Below, piece after piece: positions 1 to 10,577 of a stretch of DNA of 64,000 nt. The notes under the pieces are model-generated. The model was not told where the DNA came from, made no database searches, and worked only from the letters and a program-made list of their open reading frames with translations. The DNA is taken from assembly GCA_944474755.1 (NCBI GenBank), contig OX104120.1, positions 42,140,067-42,204,066 of the forward strand, read 5' to 3'. The DNA comes from Limnoperna fortunei (Eukaryota > Mollusca > Bivalvia > Mytilida > Modiolidae). Each line of letters starts with the position of its first letter. Position 1 is the first letter of the stretch. A program made the translations under genes and the position numbers.

Positions 1-750
1 ATTATCTATTTGGATGGCCTGTGCAAAAGTAACCGAACGGGCGAGACATCAAAATTTTTTATTAAAAAAATCTTTCTTTCACTTAAAGTTTCATATTTGG
101 GGCATTACACATATAATGTTAAATTACATAAAAATGGAGAAAAAAGTATGTGTCCACGGACTTTTTTCTGGAATTTTACCTTAAAGTTTAAGAATGGTTT
201 TTCTACTTTCATTTCAATGTTGTGGTCACATTGTACCACATTACACACTTTAGGAAGTGCTTCCACTGTAAAGACATTGACTGGAAAAAATATATTCTTG
301 TTCTACAGTAATGCCATACCTTTCAAAATATCCAACTCTTAAGCAATAGCAGTTATAAGCAAAAGCAGAAACAAAAGAGAAAATTGGGACTATTTTTTTA
401 TCCTTCCATGTTTCGACATGCACCGGAAATTAATTCCATGAATAGGATAATGACCCCTATTATCTAATGTAATATAACACGGGAGATAATACACAATAAC
501 AATATTACGAAAGGCTAAAACAATGATTACAATTTCCGATCATTACACTTGGCATTACAACAACAACAAACTATTTAAAGACACATAAGGCATACATAAC
601 AATACAAAGATGCGTAAGACGTATTCATATGACATGACAATGCAACGATAAGACATAAGACAATAAATATTAATGAGCACAAAGGCATACATTTATATTT
701 TAGGCAAATATGAAGCAGTGGCACAATAAAACTAGCAGAGATTAAACGTG
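1..750. other. AT-rich intergenic DNA, nothing recognised
   Basis: No supported gene, RNA or repeat was seen. The open frame near the start shows no family features. Confidence 0.5.
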
Positions 751-753
751 TAA

Positions 754-792
<39 letters not shown>
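754..792. repeat. (ATT)n microsatellite, 3' tail of LINE remnant 1
   Basis: About 13 ATT triplets directly follow the conserved LINE 3' end. On the minus strand this reads as an AAT-type tail, which many non-LTR elements carry instead of poly(A). Confidence 0.85.
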
Positions 793-794
<2 letters not shown>

Positions 795-1945
795 CATTTA
801 TATAGCACCCTTTTCAAACATATACATACGCTCAAATGTGCTTTACAAAGAAAACCATACATTTTAAGAATAATATTAACAGAATCATAAGTTCCTATAA
901 AAAATAAAAATGACATATAAACTAAAGCGCAGATGAGACAGCACTATGTAGGTAATAGCAACATGCTGTTAAAATTCGAAAAAGCATCTCGACAGCATAT
1001 ACTTGAGATAAGCATCAAACAATAAAATTATTTACTTGCAAATGGAACAGCGGCACTCCGTCCCATTCCAGGACTGTATGAGAGACTTAAATTGACAAAA
1101 CTGTTTTCAGTCCTGACATGGTCTGGAAGGCTGTTCCACAATACAGCAGCAGCAAAACGAAAGTTTTTTTTACCATATGTAGTTGATTTTACATGAGGTA
1201 TGTCCAAAATATTATTGTATTTAAAATTATATTTAGACTGTTTTACGTTTACAAGATTATGTGAGCACATTGGTGAAAGTTTGTTTACTATTGTAAAAGT
1301 TTCTAAGGCCATAGCTCGCTGACGACGAATCTGTAAGGAAGGCATCTTTGCTTTTTCCAAAAGTTGGTCATATGAGCTTGAATAGTCCTCACAAACAATT
1401 CCTTTCTGTACAAAAATGTCATGCCAAAGGGCAGAAGTTAAAATTACTGGGAATGAAAGTATGAAAAATTGTGAGTTTGCTGAGTCTGTCCAAAAATGGT
1501 CCCAAACGTTTTAAAATGTAAAGTTGCTGTGATGCCTTCCTGTAGATATTGCCCATATAGAAACATCAAAGTTTACCTATACCCAACAATTTGACAGTTG
1601 ATTCAAAAGATATGGTAGCACTTTGGATATTTATTAATGGATTTAAACGTTTTCCTTCCAACAGCTAGAACTTGAAATTTGTCTGGATTAGCTTGCCGTT
1701 ATTTACTTTAAAACAATGTATAACTTCTACAGAATTTGTTTGTAAAGCAGAGATATGGAGCTTGCCATTTTCAGTAAAGCAGAGATCAATTCATCATAAT
1801 TTGGACTACAAAATGTATTGTCATCAGCATAGTTATAAAGGGATCCATGTTTAACAACTGAAAATATATCATTGATAAAAACATTAAATAGAAGGGGTCC
1901 CAATATATATTCTTGGGTTGGGATACCCACTTATGGGTATAAACC
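754..1945 (-). mobile_element. 5'-truncated non-LTR retrotransposon (LINE) remnant 1
   Basis: On the minus strand, 1930-1727 encodes the end of a reverse transcriptase palm: ILGPLLFNVFINDI, then a YADD catalytic box. Further downstream, 1580-1030 encodes the usual LINE C-terminal part: KASQQLYILKRLG, SNFNFCPLAWH, SSYDQLLEKA, PSLQIRRQRAMALETF and AAAVLWNSLPDHVR. The frame is broken several times and the N-terminal endonuclease and RT fingers are absent, so this is a dead 5'-truncated copy. The 3' end lies at low coordinates: GGTGCTATATAAATGTG followed by an AAT triplet tail. The closest families are L2/CR1/jockey-like; the clade cannot be fixed by eye. Confidence 0.85.
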
Positions 1946-1949
1946 CAAC

Positions 1950-2960
1950 TAATAATGTTGCTAATTTTAATTTGTTGTTTTCCAGACGTACTTGTATATC
2001 AATAAAGAAAATAACAGAGTAGAAATTGGGAACAATTGAAATCTTATGAAAGCTGTGTACTATGAGCAAAACATACACACACATATTCTTTTGTAGACTT
2101 CGATTAAGTTCCGTCACTCGCAAGATATAAATATGACAGACAAACAAATGCTCAATCTAAGATTGATTGGATGAAAGGTTAAAGCATTATTGTAAAAATG
2201 CATTAGTAATGCTTTCATTACTTTATTTGACGAAATATTAGCGACAGCTGGTATCTGAAGGCAAGCTCACCAAATACCACAGCGGAGCAGTACGAAGTTC
2301 GCAGTCAGATACACATGCATATATATTCAGTTTGTGGGATATGTACAAAGCGCGCACGCTGTCAACAAGCAGACTTTTGTACCGTCTTGCTCGCCTAAAT
2401 TCTCCTACTGACAATTAAAATATGTTTACTTCATGTCATAAATGAGGGTCATAAATGTATATACTTTTGTATTATGCTATATATGTTTGTATATTTTCAT
2501 GCTGGAGGGTAAACACAGTTTGAGTAAAGAAAAAATTATCCTATGTAATCCTTGCATTATATGAACTGTATATTTTTTGTTAAGGTATGTTGTTATCGGA
2601 AATAAAAGTATTAAATTTAACTTAGTTTTTTTATTTATATACCTGTTTTTTTTCTTTGAGGGCGTTTTGGTGGGTGCGTTTTGACTATCTCCGCTGTCCG
2701 TTTCATTTCCCGCCTTTTAGCAGCAAGGTGTATAATTAGAGTTATCTCCCTTTTAATAATTAATTTACTTCCGATACAAAAAACTACATGTAGCCTTGTA
2801 GGTAATGCAATCTTAGTTGCATAGCCATAGGTAGAAAATAATACAGCTATAATTTTAGTTTACTGCGTCTCTGGTACTGGCAGTTTTAGAACTGCAGATT
2901 TAATCGGATATTGCCCTTAAACATCTATAACAGTCAACGGCAGCCTTTTGCACGTATTTG
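1950..2960. other. AT-rich intergenic DNA, nothing firm
   Basis: No gene seen. A GAGTTATCTCCCTTTT motif near 2739 resembles short termini common in mollusc repeats, but no partner end was found. Confidence 0.4.
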
Positions 2961-2961
2961 C

Positions 2962-3267
2962 CACAGGCACTTGGGATCAGGATAATTTTTTTTATGGAAT
3001 AAAAAGCCAATAAATGAGTTTACAGTGTGTATTCACTCGTTTAGTAACTAGTCTGACATGTCTCATTGTGAAATATTGACCTCAGAAAAATAATAATTTT
3101 TTTCTTTATTATATAAGAAAGAAAGAAAAATTTATTATTTTTTCTGAGTTCAATATTTCACAATGAGACATGTCAGATTAGTTACCAAACGAGTGAATAC
3201 ACACTGTAAATTCATTTATTGGCTTTTTATTCCATAAAAAAAAGTATCCTGACCCCAGGTGCCTGTG
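2962..3267. repeat. Long near-perfect palindrome (foldback/MITE-like)
   Basis: The left arm (2962-3107) is matched by the reverse complement of the right arm (3122-3267) with only scattered mismatches. The centre is a short AT-rich stretch around 3114. Arm ends read CACAGGCAC on the left and GTGCCTGTG on the right. Transcribed, it would form a hairpin with about 145-bp arms. No coding capacity and no clear target-site duplication. It is either a foldback-type non-autonomous element or a head-to-head duplication. Confidence 0.85.
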
Positions 3268-3384
3268 ATATTTGCTAGTGGCATGGCCTGCTACTAGCAG
3301 TCGAGAAAACTCGCGCTTCCGACAAATCGCGGCACTATTCAAGAAAACGGATCTCCTGTACATGGCGATCACTATACTGGAACA

Positions 3385-3406
3385 CCAGTATTGTTAACAA
3401 TACTGG
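3385..3406. repeat. 22-bp perfect palindrome
   Basis: CCAGTATTGTT is followed directly by its exact reverse complement AACAATACTGG. A third copy of the half-site (CCAGTATTGTT) follows at about 3421, and a partial one precedes at 3375. Confidence 0.8.
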
Positions 3407-3836
3407 AACAAGATTTTATTCCAGTATTGTTTATTTTCAATGTAATTAACTTTAATATTTTTATTACTATTAGTGTTTTAATTAAATTACTGATTTGAGG
3501 TATTACATGGTCTTGATATCTGGCTTCTTTTTTTTTAACTTGTGTCATATGCCATTTATTTTAAAGAGGTTATAAATTCTAGTATGAAAAATAAAATTCT
3601 AGTCCATAATTATTACATATTAGGACATAATTTATGTAGGAACATAAACAGAACTTATAATTTTCATATCTTTATTAAAAACTATTGCACTTTTCTTATT
3701 AGTATTGTACTACATGTACATACATTGAGGAAACTTACTAGTGAAGATACTAGAGCATATTTACAGTCAGCACTATAGCACTATAAAACTAAAAGAATAT
3801 AATAAAATAAATGCAAAATTTTCAAATATTACACAA

Positions 3837-4223
3837 TTATGAATTCAAATGTTCATACATGTATACAGCAGTTGTCACTAAAGTAAGCATTAAATCATCA
3901 ACTGTCTTCATTGGTAAGTGGCCTTCTTTCTTCAGCAGTTCTTCTGTATCTTGGTTTTCAATCATCTTCTGCTGCAGTTCATTCTTCTTCAGTGACATAA
4001 TAAACTTGAGTGACGACTTGATGGACAGAGCTACGGCAATATTTGGGTCATCCGATATGTCAGATTCTTCTTCAGCTTGTTGTTGGGTATGAATTCTTTT
4101 TCTATACTGGTACTCAGTTTCATTTTCCTTACGTTTTCTTTTAGTTGCATGTCCATTAGGTCGAGTGTTGTCGCTGCTGTGTCTTTTGCGTCTAACACTT
4201 TTGATGACCCCCAACTGTTGGGT
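3837..4223 (-). CDS. Possible terminal exon of an unrecognised basic protein
   Basis: An open minus-strand frame of 125 codons (4214 to 3837) has no ATG start. Its upstream side meets a stop at 4224-4226, directly next to a possible splice acceptor (CCCAACAG), so it would be an internal start of a last exon. The peptide begins with a basic stretch (RRKRH, TKRKRKE) that could serve nuclear import. A Gln/Glu-rich middle and a helical C-terminal part follow, which includes KSSLKFIMSLKKNELQQKM. No catalytic motif is visible. It could be the tail of a Myb/SANT- or MADF-like DNA-binding protein or of a transposon-encoded accessory protein, but this is speculation. Its length is unusual for non-coding DNA this AT-rich. 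Confidence 0.35.
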   Translation of the reverse strand, partial: TQQLGVIKSVRRKRHSSDNTRPNGHATKRKRKENETEYQYRKRIHTQQQAEEESDISDDPNIAVALSIKSSLKFIMSLKKNELQQKMIENQDTEELLKKEGHLPMKTVDDLMLTLVTTAVYMYEHLNS

Positions 4224-4442
4224 TTATTATGATGTTTACAAGAACTTCATGTATGATGTTTATGTCTACACCTATACAAATATTTATAGTTGATCTATTA
4301 TTATTTGTGAATACCTTGTATGGCTACAAGTACTGAAGTAGATTGAAAAATAGTCGCTATATCGAGTGCTTTTTTTCATTGATTAATGATAAAGGTTATG
4401 TGCTGTTTGTGTTATGGTTTAAAAACACAAGAGAAATATAGG

Positions 4443-4598
4443 ATCTAACATCGGTGGGAGGGCAAGATGGGAAAATCTCAGACACCCAAGTGAAAAGATT
4501 TCTGGTCTCCAACGAGGCTCTGCCGAGTTGGAGACAAAAGAAATCTTTCACGAGGGTGTCTGAGATTTTCCCGTCTTGCCCAAGCACCGGTGTTTGAT
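4443..4598. repeat. Imperfect palindrome (hairpin MITE-like)
   Basis: The left arm from CATCGGTG at 4449 and the right arm ending CACCGGTG at 4592 are reverse complements with a few changes. Shared blocks include GGGAAAATCTCAGACACCC and GTCTCCAAC. The loop is about 13 bp (GAGGCTCTGCCGA). Homology extends a few bases outwards on both sides. Confidence 0.8.
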
Positions 4599-4908
4599 TC
4601 TATTTCTCACTAATTTGTTAAAAAAAATCCGGTTCTGTTCTATTGAAAGATGGCAACAAATAGATTTATCTACCCTGAACGTAATCTTCAGTGTACACAT
4701 GTTGCGTCACTGTGTTTGTTTTGATGTTTACCGCTATCATATTGTGGCATAAATTAGGTCATGGAAGCTCAGATATGTTGTTTTCATGTTAATATTTAAA
4801 GAGGCCTAGTAAACCAACACAACTAAAGCATATATTTATGATTTTTCTCGGTGAACCGACAGTTGACGTCACAATACATTTTTACGGGAAAAGGAGCGTG
4901 AAATTCTT

Positions 4909-4935
4909 ATCTCACCCACGGGTTGAGATAAGGAT
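4909..4935. repeat. Short hairpin CTTATCTCA/TGAGATAAG
   Basis: Nine-base perfect inverted arms flank CCCACGGGT. It may be an end of a decayed element; nothing else supports that. Confidence 0.4.
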
Positions 4936-5094
4936 ATCTCAACCGGCTAAAAATAGGTACCTCGCTGTCTCATTAGTGAGAAATAACATAGAAACTCCCA
5001 TTTCACGTTTATATTTATCATTTTCATTTGTCTTCTACATTTTATAATATGAATATAACAGTCTAAATGTGAGCATTGCACATTTTTTGGTTCA

Positions 5095-5242
5095 TGACGT
5101 TAGGTCAGAGCACCCTAAAAGTTCCTCTGCGTTCCATTGGTGACGTGACGTCTTTCTTTAATGTGTTAGTGACGTCACGAAAATGCCAAAAATACAGCGT
5201 TTCTAAGATTGCAAAAATTTGAATGACATTTTTGTTATTTAA
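5095..5242 (+). repeat. Dispersed repeat R1, copy 1 (CRE/E-box-like palindrome)
   Basis: It contains GTGACGTGACGTCTTTCTTT and, 18 bases on, GTGACGTCAC. The same arrangement, including the flanking ACACCCTA/GCACCCTA and CCTCT blocks, occurs in reverse orientation at 8232-8398, so this is a repeat family. The TGACGTCA and CACGTG cores look like CRE and E-box sites, but here they belong to a repeat. Confidence 0.6.
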
Positions 5243-5261
5243 AATCAAACACTTCAATTTC

Positions 5262-6328
5262 TGTCTCGCCTGCGATGATAGTCGCTGGAGGCGAGACGTA
5301 TGTATGGGAATCCGGCGGCGGCAGCGTAAACACTTAGACATCTTGCTTCATATCTTTGTAAGCCTAAGCCCAAGGTCCATCAAATTTGGTCCAGTGGTAG
5401 CTTATGATGAGTACTTGCCAGTCAGTCACCTGTCACCTAATCTTGACCACAATTTCACGGTCCAGTGTCAGACTACGTTAAAGTTTGGGTTACGGCAGTT
5501 CCTCTGTAACCACACATAGTAGGATGACAATATTTGGTATATAGGTTGCTGATGAATAGTACATGACTGTCTGGTAGGTGTCACCTGACCTTGACCCCAA
5601 TTTCACAGTCCATCAACTACGTTAAAGTCTTTGGGTTATGACAGCTCTTCTGTAACTATGCCTGGTAGGGTGCCAATATTTGGTATACAGGTTGCTGCTG
5701 AATAGTACATGACTGTCTGGCAGGTGTCTTCTGATCTTGAACTCAATTTCATGCTCCAGCGACTACATTCAAGTTTTTGGGTTACGACAGTTCCTCTGTA
5801 ACCATGCACGGTAGGATGACAATATTTGGTATATGGGTTGCTGATGAATGGTACGTGACTGTCTGGTAGGTGTCACTTGACCTTGACCTCAATTTCACGG
5901 TCCAGTGACTACGGTAAAGTTTTTGGGTTAGGGCAGTTCCTCTGTAACTATGCATGGTAGGGTGCCAATATTTGATATACAGGTTGCTGCTGAAGAGTAC
6001 ATGACTGTCTGGCAGGTGTCTTCTGACCTTGACCTCAATTTCACGGTCCAGCGACTATGTTAAAGTTTTTTTAATAGGGCAGTTCCTCTGTAACTATGCA
6101 TGGTAGGATGACAGTATTTGGTATATAGGTTGCTAATGATTAGTACATGAGTGTCTCATAGGTTTCAACTGACCATGACCTCAATTTCACGGTCCAGTGA
6201 CTAAGTTAAAGTTTTTGGATTAGGTCCGTTTCTCTGTAACCATGCATTGTATATTTTAAATAATAATAATTTAATGCTATTTATGACGTTATATTTTTCC
6301 GTTACTGATGTGGAATGCAGGCGAGACA
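5262..6328. mobile_element. TIR element with 146-bp tandem core, copy 1 (six units)
   Basis: The ends are perfect 12-bp inverted repeats: TGTCTCGCCTGC at 5262 and GCAGGCGAGACA ending at 6328. After a unique left part with a GGCGGCGGC run come six tandem units. Their shared landmark CTCAATTTCACGGTCCA recurs at about 5448, 5596, 5742, 5888, 6034 and 6180, spacings 148, 146, 146, 146 and 146. There is no coding capacity. A second copy with three units lies at 29751-30405. Non-autonomous, mobilised in trans; the transposase family is unknown. Confidence 0.85.
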
Positions 6329-6484
6329 TTTTTTCTACAGATGTATGTTACCGTATATCTCACATCTGCAATGCTTGCTATTATTATTTGAAATGCGATC
6401 ATTTCACTATATAAAACATAAAATATGAATATCCAATAAAAATGATGAAAATAAACATGAAATGGAAGGTTTTATTAATGGAAC

Positions 6485-6597
6485 TAAGTGGTTAAGATAG
6501 TTTGATCTACTATTTATCATTTGCCTGCCAATACTGAGTTTGCGGGTTTGAGTCTCTTTTTCAGGGTGTGCTAGACTACTGATTTGACAAGGATTGA
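6485..6597 (+). mobile_element. tRNA-SINE, decayed 5' fragment
   Basis: It matches the head of the SINE family in this window: AGTGGTTAAG (box A side), CTACTATTTATCAT, TGCGGGTTTGAGTC (box B region), GGGTGTGCTAGACT and TTGACAAGGATTG. The 3' part is missing. Confidence 0.65.
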
Positions 6598-6689
6598 TGA
6601 AGGTCATTTTTTCTCTCGTTACTCTTTTCTCCCCCTACCCCCTCCCATGAATTAAAACTAGACAATAGTCTAACATTGTATAACTTGAA

Positions 6690-7140
6690 CAAATATTGTT
6701 AGCACCATAGTGCATAACCTTACATTTATTTGCAATATTTAAAGAATAGCTTCCACCTACATGTACATATATTTGACCAATCATAGAGTTTTTCTATCTA
6801 GGTTGTTTTGAAGTGCCCCTTTTAGATCTTCATTTGTTATTGATGAGTAAATTTGTGTGTTGTCTGCAAAATTTTGTACCAATCCCAATGCAATATCAGA
6901 CAAATTGTTTACATATGCTTAAAATAGTACTGGACCTAAGACACTACCTTGAAGTAAGTCTTTCGTGTAGAACAGAGTAAAATGCTTAACTGAAATCCAA
7001 ATAAATTATAATTACATCAAAAGGAGTTGATTGCCATTATTTGAGATCACTTACCAAGTGTTTCTAGGAGTTGAATTGCACATAACCTACAAGAACAAAA
7101 GCCAGAGGACATGTAATGGGCTGTTGTTAAATCTTCACAA
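6690..7140 (-). mobile_element. LINE remnant 2 with internal deletion
   Basis: Read on the minus strand with frame changes, 7140-6700 gives a reverse transcriptase series: a SGF...CAIQLLETL block, an IIYLDFS block (first catalytic Asp region), QGSVLGPVLF, then VQNFADNTQIYSS where the second catalytic Asp of FADD reads Asn. A degenerate DWS...WKLFF...K block follows. About 50 residues between the first Asp block and QGSVLGP are missing, so it is an internally deleted dead copy. Different from remnant 1. Confidence 0.75.
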
Positions 7141-7149
7141 GAACAATAA

Positions 7150-8230
7150 CAATAAGTGGGGGGAGGTGAGCAAGTGGAAGATTTAATTTTAATTAGATTG
7201 AAATTCATTTAGACTATCTACATATTAGTAGGACCTGTCTGTAGCTGTTTAACTATATACAGAATTGTTAATATCTGTTGAAATACTGTAAAATGAGCTA
7301 TCCTCAATTACTGTTTCAATATCATCAACAGAGTCATCAACACTATTAACGTTTCTGGTTAAAATAGAAATACATTCAAATGAACAAGAACTTGAAAATT
7401 CAATAAACAAACAAAAAACTTAGTACATGCACTAGTATGTACAGAAACAATGTTAACTTTGTTTGGTGTATTCCTTTTTTATTTATTTCCTCCATCTTGG
7501 TTTTCCCTGACCAGTTACCTCTGTTAAAATAGTCTTCTGTAATAACAAATCTCTTTTTTCAGTCTTATAAGTTTCGGTCTTAAAAGTTTGTTGTGTTCCT
7601 TCTGTGAGGCCGTCAAATCCCTGCCTTTTCTGACCTTTTTGTGCGTTTGTGAGTTTCGATCCTTTCTAGACTCTTTAAATTTGTTTGTATTTTTAAGGAT
7701 TTTTTTATTCACCACACTAATTACAACTTTCACTAGTCTTGAAGTATCTTCTTTATTTTGGGTTTGGGTCCTAATCTTGAGGACTCGTTAGATAATTGTC
7801 CGACAAACCTTTAGAATCACTGACAATCATTATAGACCAAGTGTATTTACACATTGATAAGCATGCCATCAATTTTACTTCTTGTAGACTTTTGAAGTAA
7901 AACTGTGGTACGGAAAATCATACAGTTTCCCATTTAGTATATATTTTGGAAAATTTTCATCAAAATATGTTTTTGTTACAATATATTAATTATTTAGTAG
8001 CGAGCACAGCTCGCAGCGGGCAGCGAAGGCGGTGAGCTCTACGGCAATTACGTGTCACGTGATCAAAATGAAATCACGTGATCAAAATCTGCTTAATGCT
8101 GATATTGATTTTTTTTCGTCCGGAAGTTGATATCGCCAAAAAACTGTAACAAAGTGAATGAAGAAGGGCAAAAATTAATTTAAAAGAAAGACTTAAAAAT
8201 AAAGTTGACATCGATAAAAAGTAAATGTTA
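7150..8230. other. No supported gene
   Basis: AT-rich DNA. At 7998-8090 a GCGAGCACAGCTCGC near-palindrome is followed by two copies of TCACGTGATCAAAAT, possibly the edge of an unidentified repeat. A 69-codon Lys-rich minus frame at 7524-7733 is not convincing. Confidence 0.4.
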
Positions 8231-8231
8231 C

Positions 8232-8398
8232 ATTTAAAGATAACAACAAAAATTTCATACTATTTTTTTGGAATCTCTAAATCGTTCTTTAAAAACTGAC
8301 AATCAAAGCCATTTCATGTGACGTCTCCATTACAAAGAAAGACGTCACGTGACCACTGGAATTTAGAGGCACTGTCATAGGGTGTTCGGTAACGACAA
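8232..8398 (-). repeat. Dispersed repeat R1, copy 2
   Basis: The reverse complement aligns with 5095-5242 across the whole unit. It shares ACACCCTA, CCTCT, CCAGTGGTCACGTGACGTC, TTTCTTT, GACGTCAC and TTTTTGTTGTTA blocks. The two copies are about 3.1 kb apart in inverted orientation. Confidence 0.55.
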
Positions 8399-8399
8399 G

Positions 8400-9480
8400 T
8401 ATGAAATGTGGTGTTAACATTATAAATTAAAAATTTAGAATTCTATGGCAATTAAAATAATATTGTGTTTTAAACAAAAATTTAGTTGCAAGCTGTTTGC
8501 CTTCTTGATTTATTGTAAAAAATAATGTAGCGTGATAATACTACCCTCTTACACTACAAAACGAGGAATTTGCACTTTTGAAATGTGTACAAAATAATGT
8601 TTCGAACAATTTTTGTCATAATTAAAGTAAATTCTTCATTCTCTACCAAATATATAGTATATGTCTCAAAATTATGCATCGACTACGGCTCATGCGCTTG
8701 TACTGATTTTCGTCTGGTACAGAATATCTATAAAAAGTAAATTTTATTGACATTAAATTCTTCCTGCAAATTTAACAATTTTGGTAAGATTATGAATTAT
8801 TTAATTTTATAAAACAGTGACTAACACATAAAACCTCTTGTGTGCATAAAAACTAAGGAAAAACTAACTTTTCCCAATTTATTTTTTCAATATTTATCAC
8901 GCAATCGCCTGTTTATTACCTGGGGCACAAAAGTGGAACAAGAATAACAAGCTGCGAATTCGTCCCTTTTTAAGTCCGAAGAATGTTTTTTGATGTTTTA
9001 AATTTATTTCTTTAAGTCCTTAGCTGTTTTTTAAAGTATGCTACGATGATTAATATTTATAATATGGTCTGCAAAATCAGAAAAATACAACACATATCAA
9101 AAAAGACTGTGAAGAGCTACTTGACCCCTAACTTAAATTTGTCTCAACATTTTCGCGATAGTTCGCCAAATAAGAAAATATTTTTAGCCATACAATTTTT
9201 TTTAAAACTACACTATAACATGTATTTACTTTGTTCAACTCTAAATGTACATAATCATCACCAGTTATACTACAACTGCGGAATACCAATTTTGTGTTTT
9301 ATTTGGTAATTTAGCTACGGTTCCGCAGCTACACCATCACATTACACAGCGACAGGTACCGTTTTCAATTTGTAAATTGAAATTTAATAAAATGCAATAT
9401 AGCTGATCAAACTGTATATGCGTTATTTAATACGAACTATACAACAAACTGTAAAGTAGATCAACATGAACAAAAAAGTA
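8400..9480. other. No supported gene
   Basis: AT-rich sequence with no recognisable gene or repeat. The 87-codon frame at 9046 lacks features of a protein. Confidence 0.4.
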
Positions 9481-9870
9481 AACTAAAACTGTAACACTTA
9501 ACTGTAGTATAATATTCCCTAATGGCACAATATTTCCGGCAACATAAAACCATGAAAAACATCTAACTGTAACTGGAACTGATCCACGAAAACAAACGAA
9601 TCCTTACAATATGTTATTGCTCCATAGAACACTTTATTATCACATGTTTTTTTATCACATTATGAACTTCTTCACTGACAAAAATCTAAAACATCTTAGT
9701 ATAACGCTTACGTTTATCCACAAATGGCACATTATTCCGCCAACATAAAACATATAAAGTAACAGGAACTGATCCATAAAATCAAACTAATCCTTACCAA
9801 TATGTTGTTTCCCGTACATTCTAATCACATAATTTATGCAGCTGTTAACTGACAAATTTCTAAACTATCG
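9480..9870. repeat. Two-unit diverged tandem duplication, period about 202 bp
   Basis: Blocks recur in order: AATGGCACAA at 9521 and AATGGCAC at 9723, then CAACATAAAAC, GGAACTGATCCA, AATCCTTAC, CAATATGTT and CTGACAAA. The two units are diverged and contain indels. Confidence 0.65.
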
Positions 9871-10577
9871 GAATAGAACACATTTTAAATATTTTCCGCC
9901 GATGCAAACTGTGTCAACTTGACTATTTTAGGTCATGGCCCTTAATTTTCATTGGTTGTTTAAAAAGGGGTTCCAAGTAGGGGTAATGGGAAGGATAGTA
10001 ACACTGACCAAAGCGGGATAACTCTTAACAAAAGTTAATGAAATTCTGTCTTCTAAAATGGGAGGGGCGCGGAAAGTATGTCCTAAAAATGTTTTATGTT
10101 CTGTATGCCCTGCAGGCATATGCATCTTACCAGAATTCTTACCTCCTAGATACAATTTAGAAATTACTTGGGGGGGGGGGGGGATGGCAACTTTACAAAT
10201 GAGGATATATTGTCCATAATGACCCTTACTGACCCTGCTTTACAAACCAATTTCACAACATAGTGCAATATGTGCGTGTTGTAAGATACAATTTTCCTGT
10301 TTTAGAGTTCCAATGGTATTTTTGGAAGCAGGAGTGAAATCTGTATAAATGGAACTATGCTTAATGTTCATTACAGTATAAGACTTAATAAATAGATTAA
10401 TAAATAGTTGACATCTATTTGACTTATTATTATAGTTACTTCTTGTTGACGCTATAACTACATGTAGTGAAATAGTGTACTAAGGTACTCACAAAATTAA
10501 GGAAGAAAGTAAAACAAGGAATTATGTTTATGCAATGCCAACTCCATATTAGTTCAAAATAGTACATGTGTCTTTTT

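Noticed and set aside
7524..7733. 69-codon Lys-rich minus frame
   Set aside because: Possibly an old LINE piece, but no diagnostic block could be identified.
10170..10183. G-run as a structural element (G-quadruplex)
   Set aside because: A single G homopolymer of 14 bases; most likely slippage.
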